64,000 nt of DNA from Alphaproteobacteria bacterium (GTDB lineage: Bacteria; Pseudomonadota; Alphaproteobacteria; Micavibrionales; Micavibrionaceae). How positions within the stretch are numbered: position 1 is the first letter of the stretch; the number at the start of each line of letters is the position of its first letter. Position numbers and translations under genes: made by a program. The DNA lies in contig JAJFGW010000029.1 in assembly GCA_021775915.1 (NCBI GenBank), positions 78,404-142,403 on the forward strand, read 5' to 3'. The notes beneath the pieces are model-generated. The model had not been told where the DNA came from. It did no database searches and saw nothing but the letters and a program-made list of their open reading frames with translations. Of the stretch, positions 16,651 through 24,244 are shown one piece after another.

Positions 16651-16741
16651 ACAGCAATTAAACAAGCACCCGTATCTAACTTACCATTGCAAAAATGTCA
16701 AACAGGATTACACTGGCACAAAATATGGTTTTATTGAAAAA
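16612..16741. repeat. tRNA-Leu/promoter segment, copy 1 of a direct duplication
   Basis: This covers the 5' half of the tRNA and its upstream region. Two parts recur at 17333-17413: ACCTGAAGCTAGCGCG (anticodon arm and D-arm side), and the about 65-base block from CTAACTTACCATTGC to TTTTATTGAAAAA. The repeat boundary falls 1 base before the stop codon of the gene at 16742. Confidence 0.7.
16673..16701 (-). promoter_or_regulatory. probable promoter of tRNA-Leu
   Basis: A perfect -35 TTGACA (minus strand, 16696-16701) is followed after 17 bases by a weak -10 TAGATA (16673-16678). The predicted start near 16666 would leave a short leader of about 16 bases before the mature tRNA. This block is copied at 17350-17413, where the -35 has decayed to TTGATC. 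Confidence 0.55.
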
Positions 16742-17242
16742 CTAATGACGTTCGAATTTTCTGCGAACCTCCTCCATAGACATACATTTAAAATTTGCAT
16801 GACCGTTTGTTAAGTCATTAACGGCCTTCTCATCCGCATTGGGTCCAAATTCAGATTTTTTAAAATGCCACCCCATATTGATCATGGTTTCAGCAATATC
16901 CGGATAAATTGGTGTCCAAGCGCCAGAAACAGAGCCCTCTGCCATGTTGTAACTATTACCATGGTCACAATCACCTACACGTTGTATTTCCATTCCATCG
17001 GGAACAATAACGTTTATAGCATTTGCACCGCATCCTTTAGGAATAGATGCGGATTGCGTTGCCATTTTAATGTATGATCTTCCGAAGGGGTAATCGTAAG
17101 TATGACTAATTTTTCCACCCTTTTCGAGATGCTTGCACAGAAACCCAACATATTGAAGCAGAGTAGCTGTTTCCAATGAGCGTACACCTTCTTCAAGTGA
17201 GCTGTTTTCTGCTCTAAAATCCCGTGTAGGTTCAGCAGTCAT
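16742..17242 (-). CDS. hypothetical protein, 166 residues, flanked by tRNA-derived repeats
   Basis: I recognise no family. The product is soluble, with no signal peptide. Central motifs such as GRSYIKMATQSASIPKGCGANAINVIVPDGMEI and GDCDHGNSYNMAEGS suggest a compact alpha/beta domain. The C-terminus contains a helical segment MSMEEVRRKFERH. It has a good ribosome binding site (AAAGGA about 10 bases before the ATG). It and its upstream spacer are enclosed by two copies of the tRNA-Leu upstream region, suggesting it arrived by a duplication or insertion event. Function unknown. Confidence 0.72.
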   Translation of the reverse strand: MTAEPTRDFRAENSSLEEGVRSLETATLLQYVGFLCKHLEKGGKISHTYDYPFGRSYIKMATQSASIPKGCGANAINVIVPDGMEIQRVGDCDHGNSYNMAEGSVSGAWTPIYPDIAETMINMGWHFKKSEFGPNADEKAVNDLTNGHANFKCMSMEEVRRKFERH

Positions 17243-17332
17243 AACTATTGTCCTTTCAACTTTTTATCTAAAAGCAGTCTACTAAACTTATTTTCATATT
17301 ACAAGGTTTGTTTTTACGTATTTTTGAATGGG

Positions 17333-17413
17333 ACCTGAAGCTAGCGCGCCTAACTCACCATTGCAAAAAGATCAAACAGGATTACACTGGCACAAATATG
17401 ATTTTATTGAAAA
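17333..17413. repeat. tRNA-Leu/promoter segment, copy 2 (deleted and decayed)
   Basis: ACCTGAAGCTAGCGCG (17333-17348) is joined directly to CTAACTCACCATTGC...TTTTATTGAAAAA (17350-17413). Compared with copy 1, about 48 bases holding the tRNA 5' end are deleted, so it is a non-functional tRNA fragment. A few substitutions, including TTGACA to TTGATC in the -35, show decay. Confidence 0.7.
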
Positions 17414-17448
17414 AAATGCAATTTTTTAGGGTTTTTTTTACCTGTCTC

Positions 17449-17476
17449 TTGGCACACTGGTTTTATAGGATAGAAT
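17449..17476 (+). promoter_or_regulatory. probable sigma-70 promoter of the receiver-domain gene
   Basis: TTGGCA at 17449-17454, 16 bases, then TAGAAT at 17471-17476, 34 bases before the ATG at 17511. The TGGCAC in this stretch is not followed by a TTGC element, so it is not a sigma-54 site. Confidence 0.45.
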
Positions 17477-17510
17477 AAGATTCTGAAGCTTCTTTGACCG
17501 AAAGATACTT

Positions 17511-18353
17511 ATGAAAATTTTAGTAGTTGACCGCGATACTCTTTCAACCCAGCTGATTAAATCAAAGCTGGAGGTGATGGGACATATCATCACAGAAGAA
17601 CCCGTCAAAAATAATGCCCTTGAACTGCTGGAAAAAGAAGAATTCGATACGATCTTTTTCGACCCGGCACCGCTAAATAACGCGCGGCCTATCGTTCTCG
17701 GAATTCGGCGGTCAGTTAAAAACTACCCTTATATTGTCTTAATGTCCCAGGATATGAATCAAGAAGAGGCTATCCGCTCCGGCGCAAATGACCTTTTAGC
17801 CAAGCCGCTTGATGCCAGCAAACTTGAAGATATGGTAGGGAACGCCCAGCGTATAACAAGTTTAATCACCCGAATGGGTGATGAAAAAGAGGATTTCCCC
17901 AGCGCCGGTGGTGTTATTGCAAAATCAGCCTTCAACCAGCTATTTCTATCGGCTATTGACCGAGCTGACCGCTACGGCGAACAATCTTTCCTTGTTTTTA
18001 TCGGTATTAAAAATTACCAGGAATTACTCAGTATGGACGGGCCGCACGCCGCTGCCTATTCCACAGCTAAATTATCACAATATTTGGTGCGCTTGCGCCG
18101 CCAGAGTGACATTATCGCCCAGACCGGGCAAAGCGAATATTGCCTCATGCTGCAAAGACCACAATATGAAACAGAGCCTATGGAAGCCGCCAACCGTTTT
18201 GCCGATGCTCTGGGCCAGCTTGATGATATTGCCTCCAGCGATAATGCGACAGTCGATGTCCATGTGACATTGCTTGACGTTCCTGTCGGTACAAAACATA
18301 TCGAACATATTATTCGTTACGACAAGCAAGGCGTAAAAAAAGCCGGAAATTAG
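17511..18353 (+). CDS. receiver domain plus degenerate GGDEF-like domain protein
   Basis: A 280-residue signalling protein. Residues 1-120 form a response-regulator receiver: ILVVDRD at the start, phospho-acceptor Asp51 (IFFDPAP), Ser79 at the switch position (VLMSQD) and Lys98 (LLAKPLD). Residues about 130-275 resemble a diguanylate cyclase fold (FNQLFLSAIDRADRYGEQSFLVFIGIKNYQEL), but the GGDEF signature is replaced by TGQSEY, so cyclase activity is very unlikely. No histidine kinase is nearby. It may act as a binding or adaptor output, but that is inference. Confidence 0.7.
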   Translation: MKILVVDRDTLSTQLIKSKLEVMGHIITEEPVKNNALELLEKEEFDTIFFDPAPLNNARPIVLGIRRSVKNYPYIVLMSQDMNQEEAIRSGANDLLAKPLDASKLEDMVGNAQRITSLITRMGDEKEDFPSAGGVIAKSAFNQLFLSAIDRADRYGEQSFLVFIGIKNYQELLSMDGPHAAAYSTAKLSQYLVRLRRQSDIIAQTGQSEYCLMLQRPQYETEPMEAANRFADALGQLDDIASSDNATVDVHVTLLDVPVGTKHIEHIIRYDKQGVKKAGN

Positions 18354-18369
18354 AGGTAAGCCTCAGGGT

Positions 18370-18407
18370 AAGAGCTTTTTAGCTATGGCCAGCCCGCAAA
18401 AGCTCTT
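18370..18407. other. inverted repeat between the receiver gene and the barrel gene
   Basis: AAGAGCTTTT (18370-18379) and AAAAGCTCTT (18398-18407) form a 10-bp stem with an 18-base loop. No long T-run follows, but it may still act as a terminator for the receiver gene. TATAAT directly after it (18409-18414) could be the -10 of the outer-membrane barrel gene. Confidence 0.4.
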
Positions 18408-18464
18408 ATATAATGATCCTGTAACGTTACGCTCTTTTCTTTCCTCTCTTTTCAGAGGGTCTTC

Positions 18465-19895
18465 ATGCTCCGTTCTTTCCTCGCCGCACTACTAGGTGCG
18501 GGCATATTTTTGTTTTTTACCTCCGGCACTGTCATTGCTGCCGGACCGAGCAAGGGTCTTAAAATTGACCCGTTGCTGGAGCAGGCTATACGCAAAACAG
18601 CGCAGCCGGAAATAGAAGAGGTAAAAGAAGTAGAAGAGCTATCCGCAAAAAAACCTGTTTTCGAAGAAGAACTTATTTGGAAAGAACCGAAAGCGGAGCC
18701 GCTTCCTGTTATTGAAGAAATTACAATCAAAGAAGAACCCCAAAAACCAAAAGGGCCGAGATCAATCGGCTCGAAATATAACGGCATGCTGTTTTTGCCC
18801 TCCTTCATCGCCAAAGAAGGCTGGAATGACAATGTTTTTGCAACGGATGGTAGCGGGAAATCGGATTTAGTAACCTATTTAACACCGAGCCTACGGATCG
18901 AAATACCGGATATACGGCATGAAATTTCCTTTGAAGGCTCTTATGAGCTTAGAAAACACCTGGATAACAGCGATGAAGACCAGCACAACACAAAAACAAA
19001 ATTCGGGGGCCACCTGGAGGCCGAACGCGGATTTACTGTGCCCTTTGGTTTCGCCTGGGAGAGCACAAACGAAGAGCGCGAAGATGATTTAACCCAGCAA
19101 AGATCCGATAATCCGCTTAAAAGTGACGATTTCAAAGCAGAGGGGGGAATTCAATTTAAACCGGGAAGCTTTGGTCTTGCCCTAATAGGCCGCTACCATA
19201 AACAACGCTACGAGGATGACACTTCAACAATCAACGCCGCCCAAGTTATCAGGCGCGATGCTGACCGCGACATAACAGGGTTTGAATTTAACACCTCATT
19301 CGACCTCGACACTGAAAACACCCTGATGTTATGGGGCGGGACAGGGCAAAGAGATTATGAGCGACAAAACTTTCAAGGTGGCGGCTTTACCGGCCCGCGG
19401 CGAGACAGCAAGACCTTTTCCGGCATGATGAGCTGGCTATTTAATTATGAAGGCCTGGCGGGCCATATGAGCTTTGGAGTGCACGATTACAACTATGAAA
19501 GCCCGGCAATACAGGACGTAAAAGAATTTGTCGGCGACATAGAGATAGAGCATAAACTCAGCGATCTGACATCCCTAAATTTCCAGCTGGCGCGTACCAT
19601 CGACGAAGACGAAGAAGTTATTGATCCGATCATTCATTCCCGGGTAGGGCTTTATTTTGACCACCGACCATGGGAAGAAATTCTGGTTGCTGTCGGTGCT
19701 GATTATGATTTTCTGGAATTCAACAACTCTGGCCGTGATGATGAAACATGGAAATTCCGGGTGGTTGCCGATTATTTCATGAGCAATATCTGGGCTTTTG
19801 GCGGCGAATACGTCTACACAATAAGAGACAGCGAACTGAACGGCCTTGATTTTGACCGCAGCATCTTTTTATTACGGGCCAGAGGCCGGCTTTAA
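18465..19895 (+). CDS. putative outer-membrane beta-barrel protein (BBP2-like)
   Basis: A 476-residue exported protein. A signal peptide (about residues 1-25, cleaved near VIAAG) is followed by a ~75-residue acidic, proline-containing linker (EEVKEVEELSAKK..., EEITIKEEPQKPKGP). From about residue 105 the protein alternates beta strands of barrel type (GWNDNVFATDG, RIEIPDIRHEISFEGSYELRKH), ending in a final strand SIFLLRARGRL. The pattern resembles the 'putative beta-barrel porin 2' family, but substrate and role are unknown. A TTGACA promoter and hairpin just downstream belong to the next locus. Confidence 0.72.
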   Translation: MLRSFLAALLGAGIFLFFTSGTVIAAGPSKGLKIDPLLEQAIRKTAQPEIEEVKEVEELSAKKPVFEEELIWKEPKAEPLPVIEEITIKEEPQKPKGPRSIGSKYNGMLFLPSFIAKEGWNDNVFATDGSGKSDLVTYLTPSLRIEIPDIRHEISFEGSYELRKHLDNSDEDQHNTKTKFGGHLEAERGFTVPFGFAWESTNEEREDDLTQQRSDNPLKSDDFKAEGGIQFKPGSFGLALIGRYHKQRYEDDTSTINAAQVIRRDADRDITGFEFNTSFDLDTENTLMLWGGTGQRDYERQNFQGGGFTGPRRDSKTFSGMMSWLFNYEGLAGHMSFGVHDYNYESPAIQDVKEFVGDIEIEHKLSDLTSLNFQLARTIDEDEEVIDPIIHSRVGLYFDHRPWEEILVAVGADYDFLEFNNSGRDDETWKFRVVADYFMSNIWAFGGEYVYTIRDSELNGLDFDRSIFLLRARGRL

Positions 19896-19902
19896 AAAAG
19901 AT

Positions 19903-19931
19903 TTGACAAAAGAACATTTGTAGAACATTAT
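19903..19931 (+). promoter_or_regulatory. sigma-70 promoter with an SOS (LexA) box-like spacer
   Basis: TTGACA (19903-19908), 17 bases, CATTAT (19926-19931). Within the spacer lies GAAC-ATTTGTA-GAAC (19912-19926), a direct repeat with 7-base spacing. This is the reverse-complement form of the GTTC-N7-GTTC LexA operator of alphaproteobacteria. The position over the -35/-10 spacer suits repression. LexA binding is inferred, not shown. Confidence 0.55.
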
Positions 19932-19960
19932 AGAGAAACAAAGAGACGAAATGTATCCAA

Positions 19961-19987
19961 AGCCCGCTATTTAGTGGGCTTTTTTTT
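19961..19987 (+). terminator. intrinsic terminator or attenuator before the 111-residue gene
   Basis: AGCCCGC-TATTTA-GTGGGCT followed by a run of seven T. It lies only about 25-30 bases downstream of the predicted start of the SOS-like promoter. A 7-codon frame (ATG at 19951, MYPKPAI, stop in the hairpin loop) precedes it. It either ends a very short transcript or attenuates the gene at 20010. Confidence 0.75.
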
Positions 19988-20009
19988 GTTAAAATAAAGG
20001 AAATTAATC

Positions 20010-20345
20010 ATGACCACATTATTACCTACAGATGCTGATGATAACCCAATTCCAGCGATACGCCTAAAAGGCGGCAATGCCCACAGCATCACAACTTCGG
20101 CAACATCAGCAAAAAACACGACCGCTTTTGACAGTGAAACCCGTATCGTCAGCCTGTACGCTACAGAAGATATCTATGTAAAATTTGGCACTTCAAGCGT
20201 AACCGCCACAACATCAGATCATTTCTTCCCGAAAGGCATTTATTACGATTTTTCCATCGGTGGTGGCAATACATCGCAATTCACTCATATAGCGGCCCTG
20301 CAAGTTAGCGCTGCCGGAGTAGTTTACATCTCCGAAAAAGAATAA
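20010..20345 (+). CDS. hypothetical protein, 111 residues
   Basis: The start is supported by AAAGGA about 8 bases upstream. The product is soluble and probably mostly beta: RIVSLYATEDIYVKFGTSSVTAT and SQFTHIAALQVSAAGVVYISEKE. The composition (Thr/Ser/Ala-rich, no Cys) recalls small decoration or fibre-associated proteins of tailed phages, but I cannot assign it. It follows a LexA-box-like promoter and a terminator, and converges on recR with a 3-base gap. Confidence 0.65.
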   Translation: MTTLLPTDADDNPIPAIRLKGGNAHSITTSATSAKNTTAFDSETRIVSLYATEDIYVKFGTSSVTATTSDHFFPKGIYYDFSIGGGNTSQFTHIAALQVSAAGVVYISEKE

Positions 20346-20348
20346 TAG

Positions 20349-20945
20349 TTAGAGGGCGGCCCGGGACTTTAAGGCGGTGGTGATGGTGCCATCATCAAGG
20401 TAATCCAGCTCACCGCCAACCGGGACACCATGGGCCAGGCGTGTTATTTTAGCCTCAGTTACACTTTCCAGCTTATCCATTAAATAATGCGCTGTCGCTT
20501 GCCCATCGACTGTGGCACTCAGCGCCAGAATAATTTCCTGCGGCGGGCTCTGCTGTACGCGCCGGGTTAGCGCCGTAATACTCAGATCATCCGGCCCAAT
20601 ACCATCCAAGGCCGATAAAACGCCGCCAAGAATATGGTACTGGTCTCTGTACGCGCCTGTACGTTCAACCGCCCAGAGATCGGCAACACCGGCGACCACA
20701 CACAAAGTGGACTTAGCCCGCTTGGGGTCTCGGCAAATATGACAAGGGACAACCAAGTCCAGATTACCGCACAAATCACAAATTTTGATATTTTCAGCCG
20801 TTTGCTCCAGCGCATTAATAAGCGGATTCATCGCTTTGGCCTTATTGGTCAGAAGGTGCAGCGCAATCCGCCGCGCCGAACGCGGCCCCAGCCCAGGTAA
20901 ACCGGCAAGCGCTTTAATCAAGCTATCAAGCGGCCCTTCTCTCAT
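20349..20945 (-). CDS. recR: recombination protein RecR
   Basis: RecR (198 residues) loads RecA with RecFO at gaps. It shows the N-terminal HhH (ALAGLPGLGPRSARRIALHLL), the C4 zinc finger (CDLCGNLDLVVPCHICRD, starting about residue 57), and the Toprim domain (LCVVAGVADLWAVERTGAYRDQYHILGG...). The C-terminal Walker-like part (ITRLAHGVPVGGELDYLDDGTI) is intact. The usual upstream dnaX and ybaB are absent; here lolA lies upstream, 12 bases away. Confidence 0.96.
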   Translation of the reverse strand: MREGPLDSLIKALAGLPGLGPRSARRIALHLLTNKAKAMNPLINALEQTAENIKICDLCGNLDLVVPCHICRDPKRAKSTLCVVAGVADLWAVERTGAYRDQYHILGGVLSALDGIGPDDLSITALTRRVQQSPPQEIILALSATVDGQATAHYLMDKLESVTEAKITRLAHGVPVGGELDYLDDGTITTALKSRAAL

Positions 20946-20957
20946 TTTCTGCTAATG

Positions 20958-21569
20958 CTAATCATTGTAATGTTCTTCAAACCGTTTCGGATTGCTATAT
21001 ATAAAAAGATTATCGGCCAGCTCAATATTAGTTTTAAGCTGAAAAAGCTCAATTTCCGTGACCGCCCCCATAGAATCCGTGATCCGCCACTTTTTAAGGG
21101 CCATAGGGTTTTCAGTAAAGCCCAGCGTCAAGGAACCGGCATCCGGATCATCTGATTGTGCCAGCGTAATTTGTAAAAGCTCGCCCTTATTTTTAACCTC
21201 CACCACACTAACTTCGCCCTCCAAGCGCAAATCAGGGCGCAACAGAAAATCAGCCAGTGTCATGCCAATGAGAGCATTGGTCTGCTCACCAAGCTCTGCA
21301 TCATAAAAATAAATCAGAAAACCGTCGGCAACGACAAAATCCTCAATCGGATCATCATACTCAAACCGCAGCCTCCCGGGGCGATTCAGGTAAAACGTAC
21401 CAATTAATTGTGCCCCGTTCTGCGCGGTTTGCAGGAAACGCGCCTGCGCCGTATTTAAACTATTCAAATAGCGCTCCGCCTCAACAACCACAGACGAGCG
21501 CTGCGGCCCTTCTGCAAAGGCAGGGACACAAAGCATCATCAGGACTATCGAAGAAAGAAACCATCTCAT
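20958..21569 (-). CDS. lolA: outer-membrane lipoprotein carrier LolA
   Basis: LolA ferries lipoproteins across the periplasm from LolCDE to the outer membrane. The start at 21569 gives a signal peptide MRWFLSSIVLMMLCVPAFA. An upstream TTG would add 7 residues. The mature part has the LolA pattern: YLNSLNTAQARFLQTAQNG, GTFYLNRPGRLRFEYDDP, FLIYFYDAELGEQTNALIGMTLADFLLR and SLTLGFTENPMALKKWRITDSMG. The length of 203 residues fits. It usually lies next to ftsK; here it is separated from ftsK by an inserted clpX-like gene and a lectin-like gene. Confidence 0.92.
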   Translation of the reverse strand: MRWFLSSIVLMMLCVPAFAEGPQRSSVVVEAERYLNSLNTAQARFLQTAQNGAQLIGTFYLNRPGRLRFEYDDPIEDFVVADGFLIYFYDAELGEQTNALIGMTLADFLLRPDLRLEGEVSVVEVKNKGELLQITLAQSDDPDAGSLTLGFTENPMALKKWRITDSMGAVTEIELFQLKTNIELADNLFIYSNPKRFEEHYND

Positions 21570-21716
21570 ATCTGTATTGATATAGAACAAATTTATTAAA
21601 GAAAAGCCGAACGTTCCGAAAAAACATTGTTTTTAACTTGCAATATGTCCGATTACTTTGTCATAGTACGAACTTCATAAAGATAATAGCGCTCTAAACG
21701 CAGGAGATTGGGACCA

Positions 21717-23057
21717 ATGAGTAATAATGATGACGGCAATAATAACAACAACGAAAGAGGCATGCTTTCCTGTTCCTTTTGTCACGCAAGTGAGCTTCAA
21801 GTAGATAGACTGGTCGCAGCAGAGACAACTCTTCCAGATGGCTCGAATGTAACGATATGTAATGAGTGCAATGAAGACGCCTCAGCCATTTTCAGGCAGC
21901 AAGCAGAAATATCACGCAACGACAATACAAATAAAGCCCCCATCCCCGAAGACATTGAAAAATTTCTCAGCGATTACGTGATTGGCCAGGACGAAGCAAA
22001 AAAAGTACTCGCCGTTGCTGTTTACAATCATTACCAACTTCTGGCTCACAATGAAACCAACAGCGATATTGAATTGTCCAAATCAAATATCTTAATGGTC
22101 GGGCCAACAGGCTCTGGAAAAACACTCGTTGCGGAAACACTGGCAGGCATTCTTGATGTACCCTTTACCATCGCTGATGCGACGACCCTGACCCAAGCCG
22201 GTTATGTCGGCGAAGATGTTGAAAATATCATTGGTAACCTTCTGGAAGCCGCAGAAGGCGATGTTGAACGAGCGCAGCGCGGTATCGTTTACATTGATGA
22301 AATAGATAAAATTACCCGTAAATCCAGTAGCTCGACCCTCTCCCGTGATGTATCCGGCGAAGGTGTACAGCAATCTTTGCTAAAAATAATTGAAGGCCGC
22401 GACGTTTCTGTGTCACCGCAAGGAGGAAACAAACGTCCAGGAACAGAAGAGACTAAAAAAATTAATACGTCGAATATCCTGTTCATTTGCGGCGGCGCTT
22501 TTGCCGGACTAGACAAGATTATAGCCCGTCGTGGTAACGATAAATCTCTTGGTTTTGGTGCTGAAATCAAGGAAAAAGACAAACGTAATACAGGTGAAAT
22601 CCTGGCGAATATAGAACCTCAGGATTTGCTAGAATACGGATTAATTCCTGAGTTTGTTGGCCGGGTACAGGTTATTACGACCTTGCGGGATCTGGATGTG
22701 ACCGCTTTAACCAAAATTTTGACCGAGCCTAAAAATGCACTGATTAAACAATACCAGAAACGTTTCAGTCTGGAGAACACAAAACTATCCTTTACCGATG
22801 ATGCGCTGGAGGCAATTGCGAAAAAAGCCATGGCTCGTGAAACAGGAGCGCGAGGTTTAAGATCTATCCTGGAAAATATATTACTTGATACAATGTTTAA
22901 GCTACCCGGCATCAAAAAAGTAAATAACAATCTTAAAGAAGTTGTCATTAATGCTGAGGTTGTAGCTGGCAATGCCAAACCGCTTTATGTTTACGAAGAC
23001 AAACCGCAAAAAGAACCAGCCAATAAAAATGTGGCGGCAAAAAAAATCATGCCCTGA
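21717..23057 (+). CDS. ClpX-like AAA+ unfoldase paralog
   Basis: A 446-residue ClpX family member. An ATG at 21717 follows AGGAGA with 9 bases spacing; a TTG 9 bases upstream is the longer-frame start. The zinc domain has Cys19, 22, 48 and 51; Walker A GPTGSGKT is at 129-136, pore loop GYVG at 162-165, Walker B VYIDEID at 191-197 and sensor 2 TGARGLRSI near the end. The LGF loop for ClpP docking (278-280) is kept. The RKH substrate loop of canonical ClpX (GGRKHP) is GGNKRP here. An N-rich start ([13 protein letters not shown]) is unusual. No clpP or lon is adjacent, so this may be a second ClpX. Confidence 0.85.
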   Translation: MSNNDDGNNNNNERGMLSCSFCHASELQVDRLVAAETTLPDGSNVTICNECNEDASAIFRQQAEISRNDNTNKAPIPEDIEKFLSDYVIGQDEAKKVLAVAVYNHYQLLAHNETNSDIELSKSNILMVGPTGSGKTLVAETLAGILDVPFTIADATTLTQAGYVGEDVENIIGNLLEAAEGDVERAQRGIVYIDEIDKITRKSSSSTLSRDVSGEGVQQSLLKIIEGRDVSVSPQGGNKRPGTEETKKINTSNILFICGGAFAGLDKIIARRGNDKSLGFGAEIKEKDKRNTGEILANIEPQDLLEYGLIPEFVGRVQVITTLRDLDVTALTKILTEPKNALIKQYQKRFSLENTKLSFTDDALEAIAKKAMARETGARGLRSILENILLDTMFKLPGIKKVNNNLKEVVINAEVVAGNAKPLYVYEDKPQKEPANKNVAAKKIMP

Positions 23058-23085
23058 GCCAGTATTCACTCTATGGCGCGGTTCA

Positions 23086-23850
23086 TCAGGGGGATATCAC
23101 GCCCCAGCTTACACCATCGCAAAACTCCAGAGCAGGGCCGCCAGTGCCAGGATTAACCATACAGACGAGACGCTTGGTATTGTCACAGCCGTCATTCACT
23201 TCATTCCACCTGTTACCATTTGACCACTGCGTATGCCCCAGACGACCATTAACACCGGCCGAAGCCGTTGACCAGTTTGTACAATGATTTGTGCCTTGTG
23301 CGGCATTATTCCAATGCGTTGTATCTGTGGTAGCCCTGTTGGACCAGATATCAGAAACAACACCAAATTGTGCCGTAAGACTCCAATCGTCTGTATTGGC
23401 AGGGCCTATGCTGCTGCCATCCGTTATGAAAGAGCCTCCCCCATCACCGGTGACACTCGCATGAGCAAAGGCATACGACGTACTGGCATCCAGATTATTA
23501 CAGGTCGTACCATCACATAGGAAAGCTTTGACATGGGCGGCGTCAACCGAAGCCGTGCTCTTTCCTTTCCAATCATTTGCGTTTAAATCGGTTAGGCACT
23601 TGGCGTCCGCACCGGAAAGCCCGCCCAGATTACCGGTATATGTGGCATTGGTTATAACAAAATAGCCGTTTGTGGGTGCCGCGCCGCTACTGTTATAGCG
23701 GATTGACCCCGCAAGGCTCGCTATGCAGGCGCGGTTATCATAGCCAATCAGGACAGAGCCTCCCGGAAAACCTCCTGATGTTTCCTGCGCGTGAAGCTCA
23801 ACAGAAAAAACCAGCAAGAGAAGAAAAATAAAATTTATTACAATATGCAT
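23086..23850 (-). CDS. secreted lectin-like (DUF1554-type) protein
   Basis: A 254-residue exported protein with signal peptide (MHIVINFIFLLLLVFSVELHAQ). Residues from FVITNATYTGNLGGLSGADAKCLTDL to TKRLVCMV resemble the DUF1554/C-type-lectin-like fold of secreted proteins (W-rich NDW, THWNNA, NRWNE motifs and paired Cys). This domain appears nested in a shorter module: CIASLAGSIRYNSSG before it and ALEFCDGVSWG after it read like the two halves of one repeat seen in other secreted proteins. No reverse transcriptase or template repeat lies in the window, so a diversity-generating system is not supported. Confidence 0.65.
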   Translation of the reverse strand: MHIVINFIFLLLLVFSVELHAQETSGGFPGGSVLIGYDNRACIASLAGSIRYNSSGAAPTNGYFVITNATYTGNLGGLSGADAKCLTDLNANDWKGKSTASVDAAHVKAFLCDGTTCNNLDASTSYAFAHASVTGDGGGSFITDGSSIGPANTDDWSLTAQFGVVSDIWSNRATTDTTHWNNAAQGTNHCTNWSTASAGVNGRLGHTQWSNGNRWNEVNDGCDNTKRLVCMVNPGTGGPALEFCDGVSWGVISP

Positions 23851-24244
23851 GTCTTAAAACCCCTTCTTTTTCTTTCACAAAGAAAAGGCCGCCAAAGAGA
23901 AAAACTCTTGGCAGCCGGGAGTTAGTAACCGCTATACAAGAAACGGCGTGACAGCCTTTAGCTGACGCCTGGACATGCGCTGCCACCTCCCGGCCAAAGA
24001 CCGAGTGACAGCATCCTTGATGCGCTTTACTAAAATAACGAAAACGCATCAATAACGGTTGATGCCAACCGCTTGTATAAAAGGGTTACTACGCCCCGAG
24101 CCTGTTCTCATGAACAGGCCTGTACTAATAATGAACAGAAACGGGGAAGAAGGCAAATAAAAATGAGAGGGCAAGCTCGATAATCCCGGTTTTCACAGGA
24201 AAGGTCATGAGGCATTTATAGCTACGTCTTAATAATTCCGAGTA
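23851..24244. other. 394-base non-coding region upstream of the lectin-like gene
   Basis: No convincing gene is seen. On the minus strand it is the leader of the lectin-like gene. It holds a perfect hairpin GCCTGTTC-TCAT-GAACAGGC at 24100-24119, an imperfect inverted repeat of CTTTTTCTTT/AAAGAAAAG type at about 23864-23887 near the ribosome binding site (AAGGGGT), and several GC-rich blocks (GGGAGGTGGCAGCG, CTCCCGGCTGCC) that could pair. This could be a structured leader RNA. It matches no riboswitch consensus I know. A short 84-residue frame here looks like chance. Confidence 0.35.

Noticed and set aside
17449..17476. Sigma-54 (-24/-12) promoter with TGGCAC
   Set aside because: The TTGC(A/T) -12 element is missing five bases downstream; a sigma-70 reading fits better.
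23086..24244. Diversity-generating retroelement around the lectin-like gene
   Set aside because: C-type-lectin-like folds are common DGR targets, but no reverse transcriptase frame or template repeat occurs in the window.
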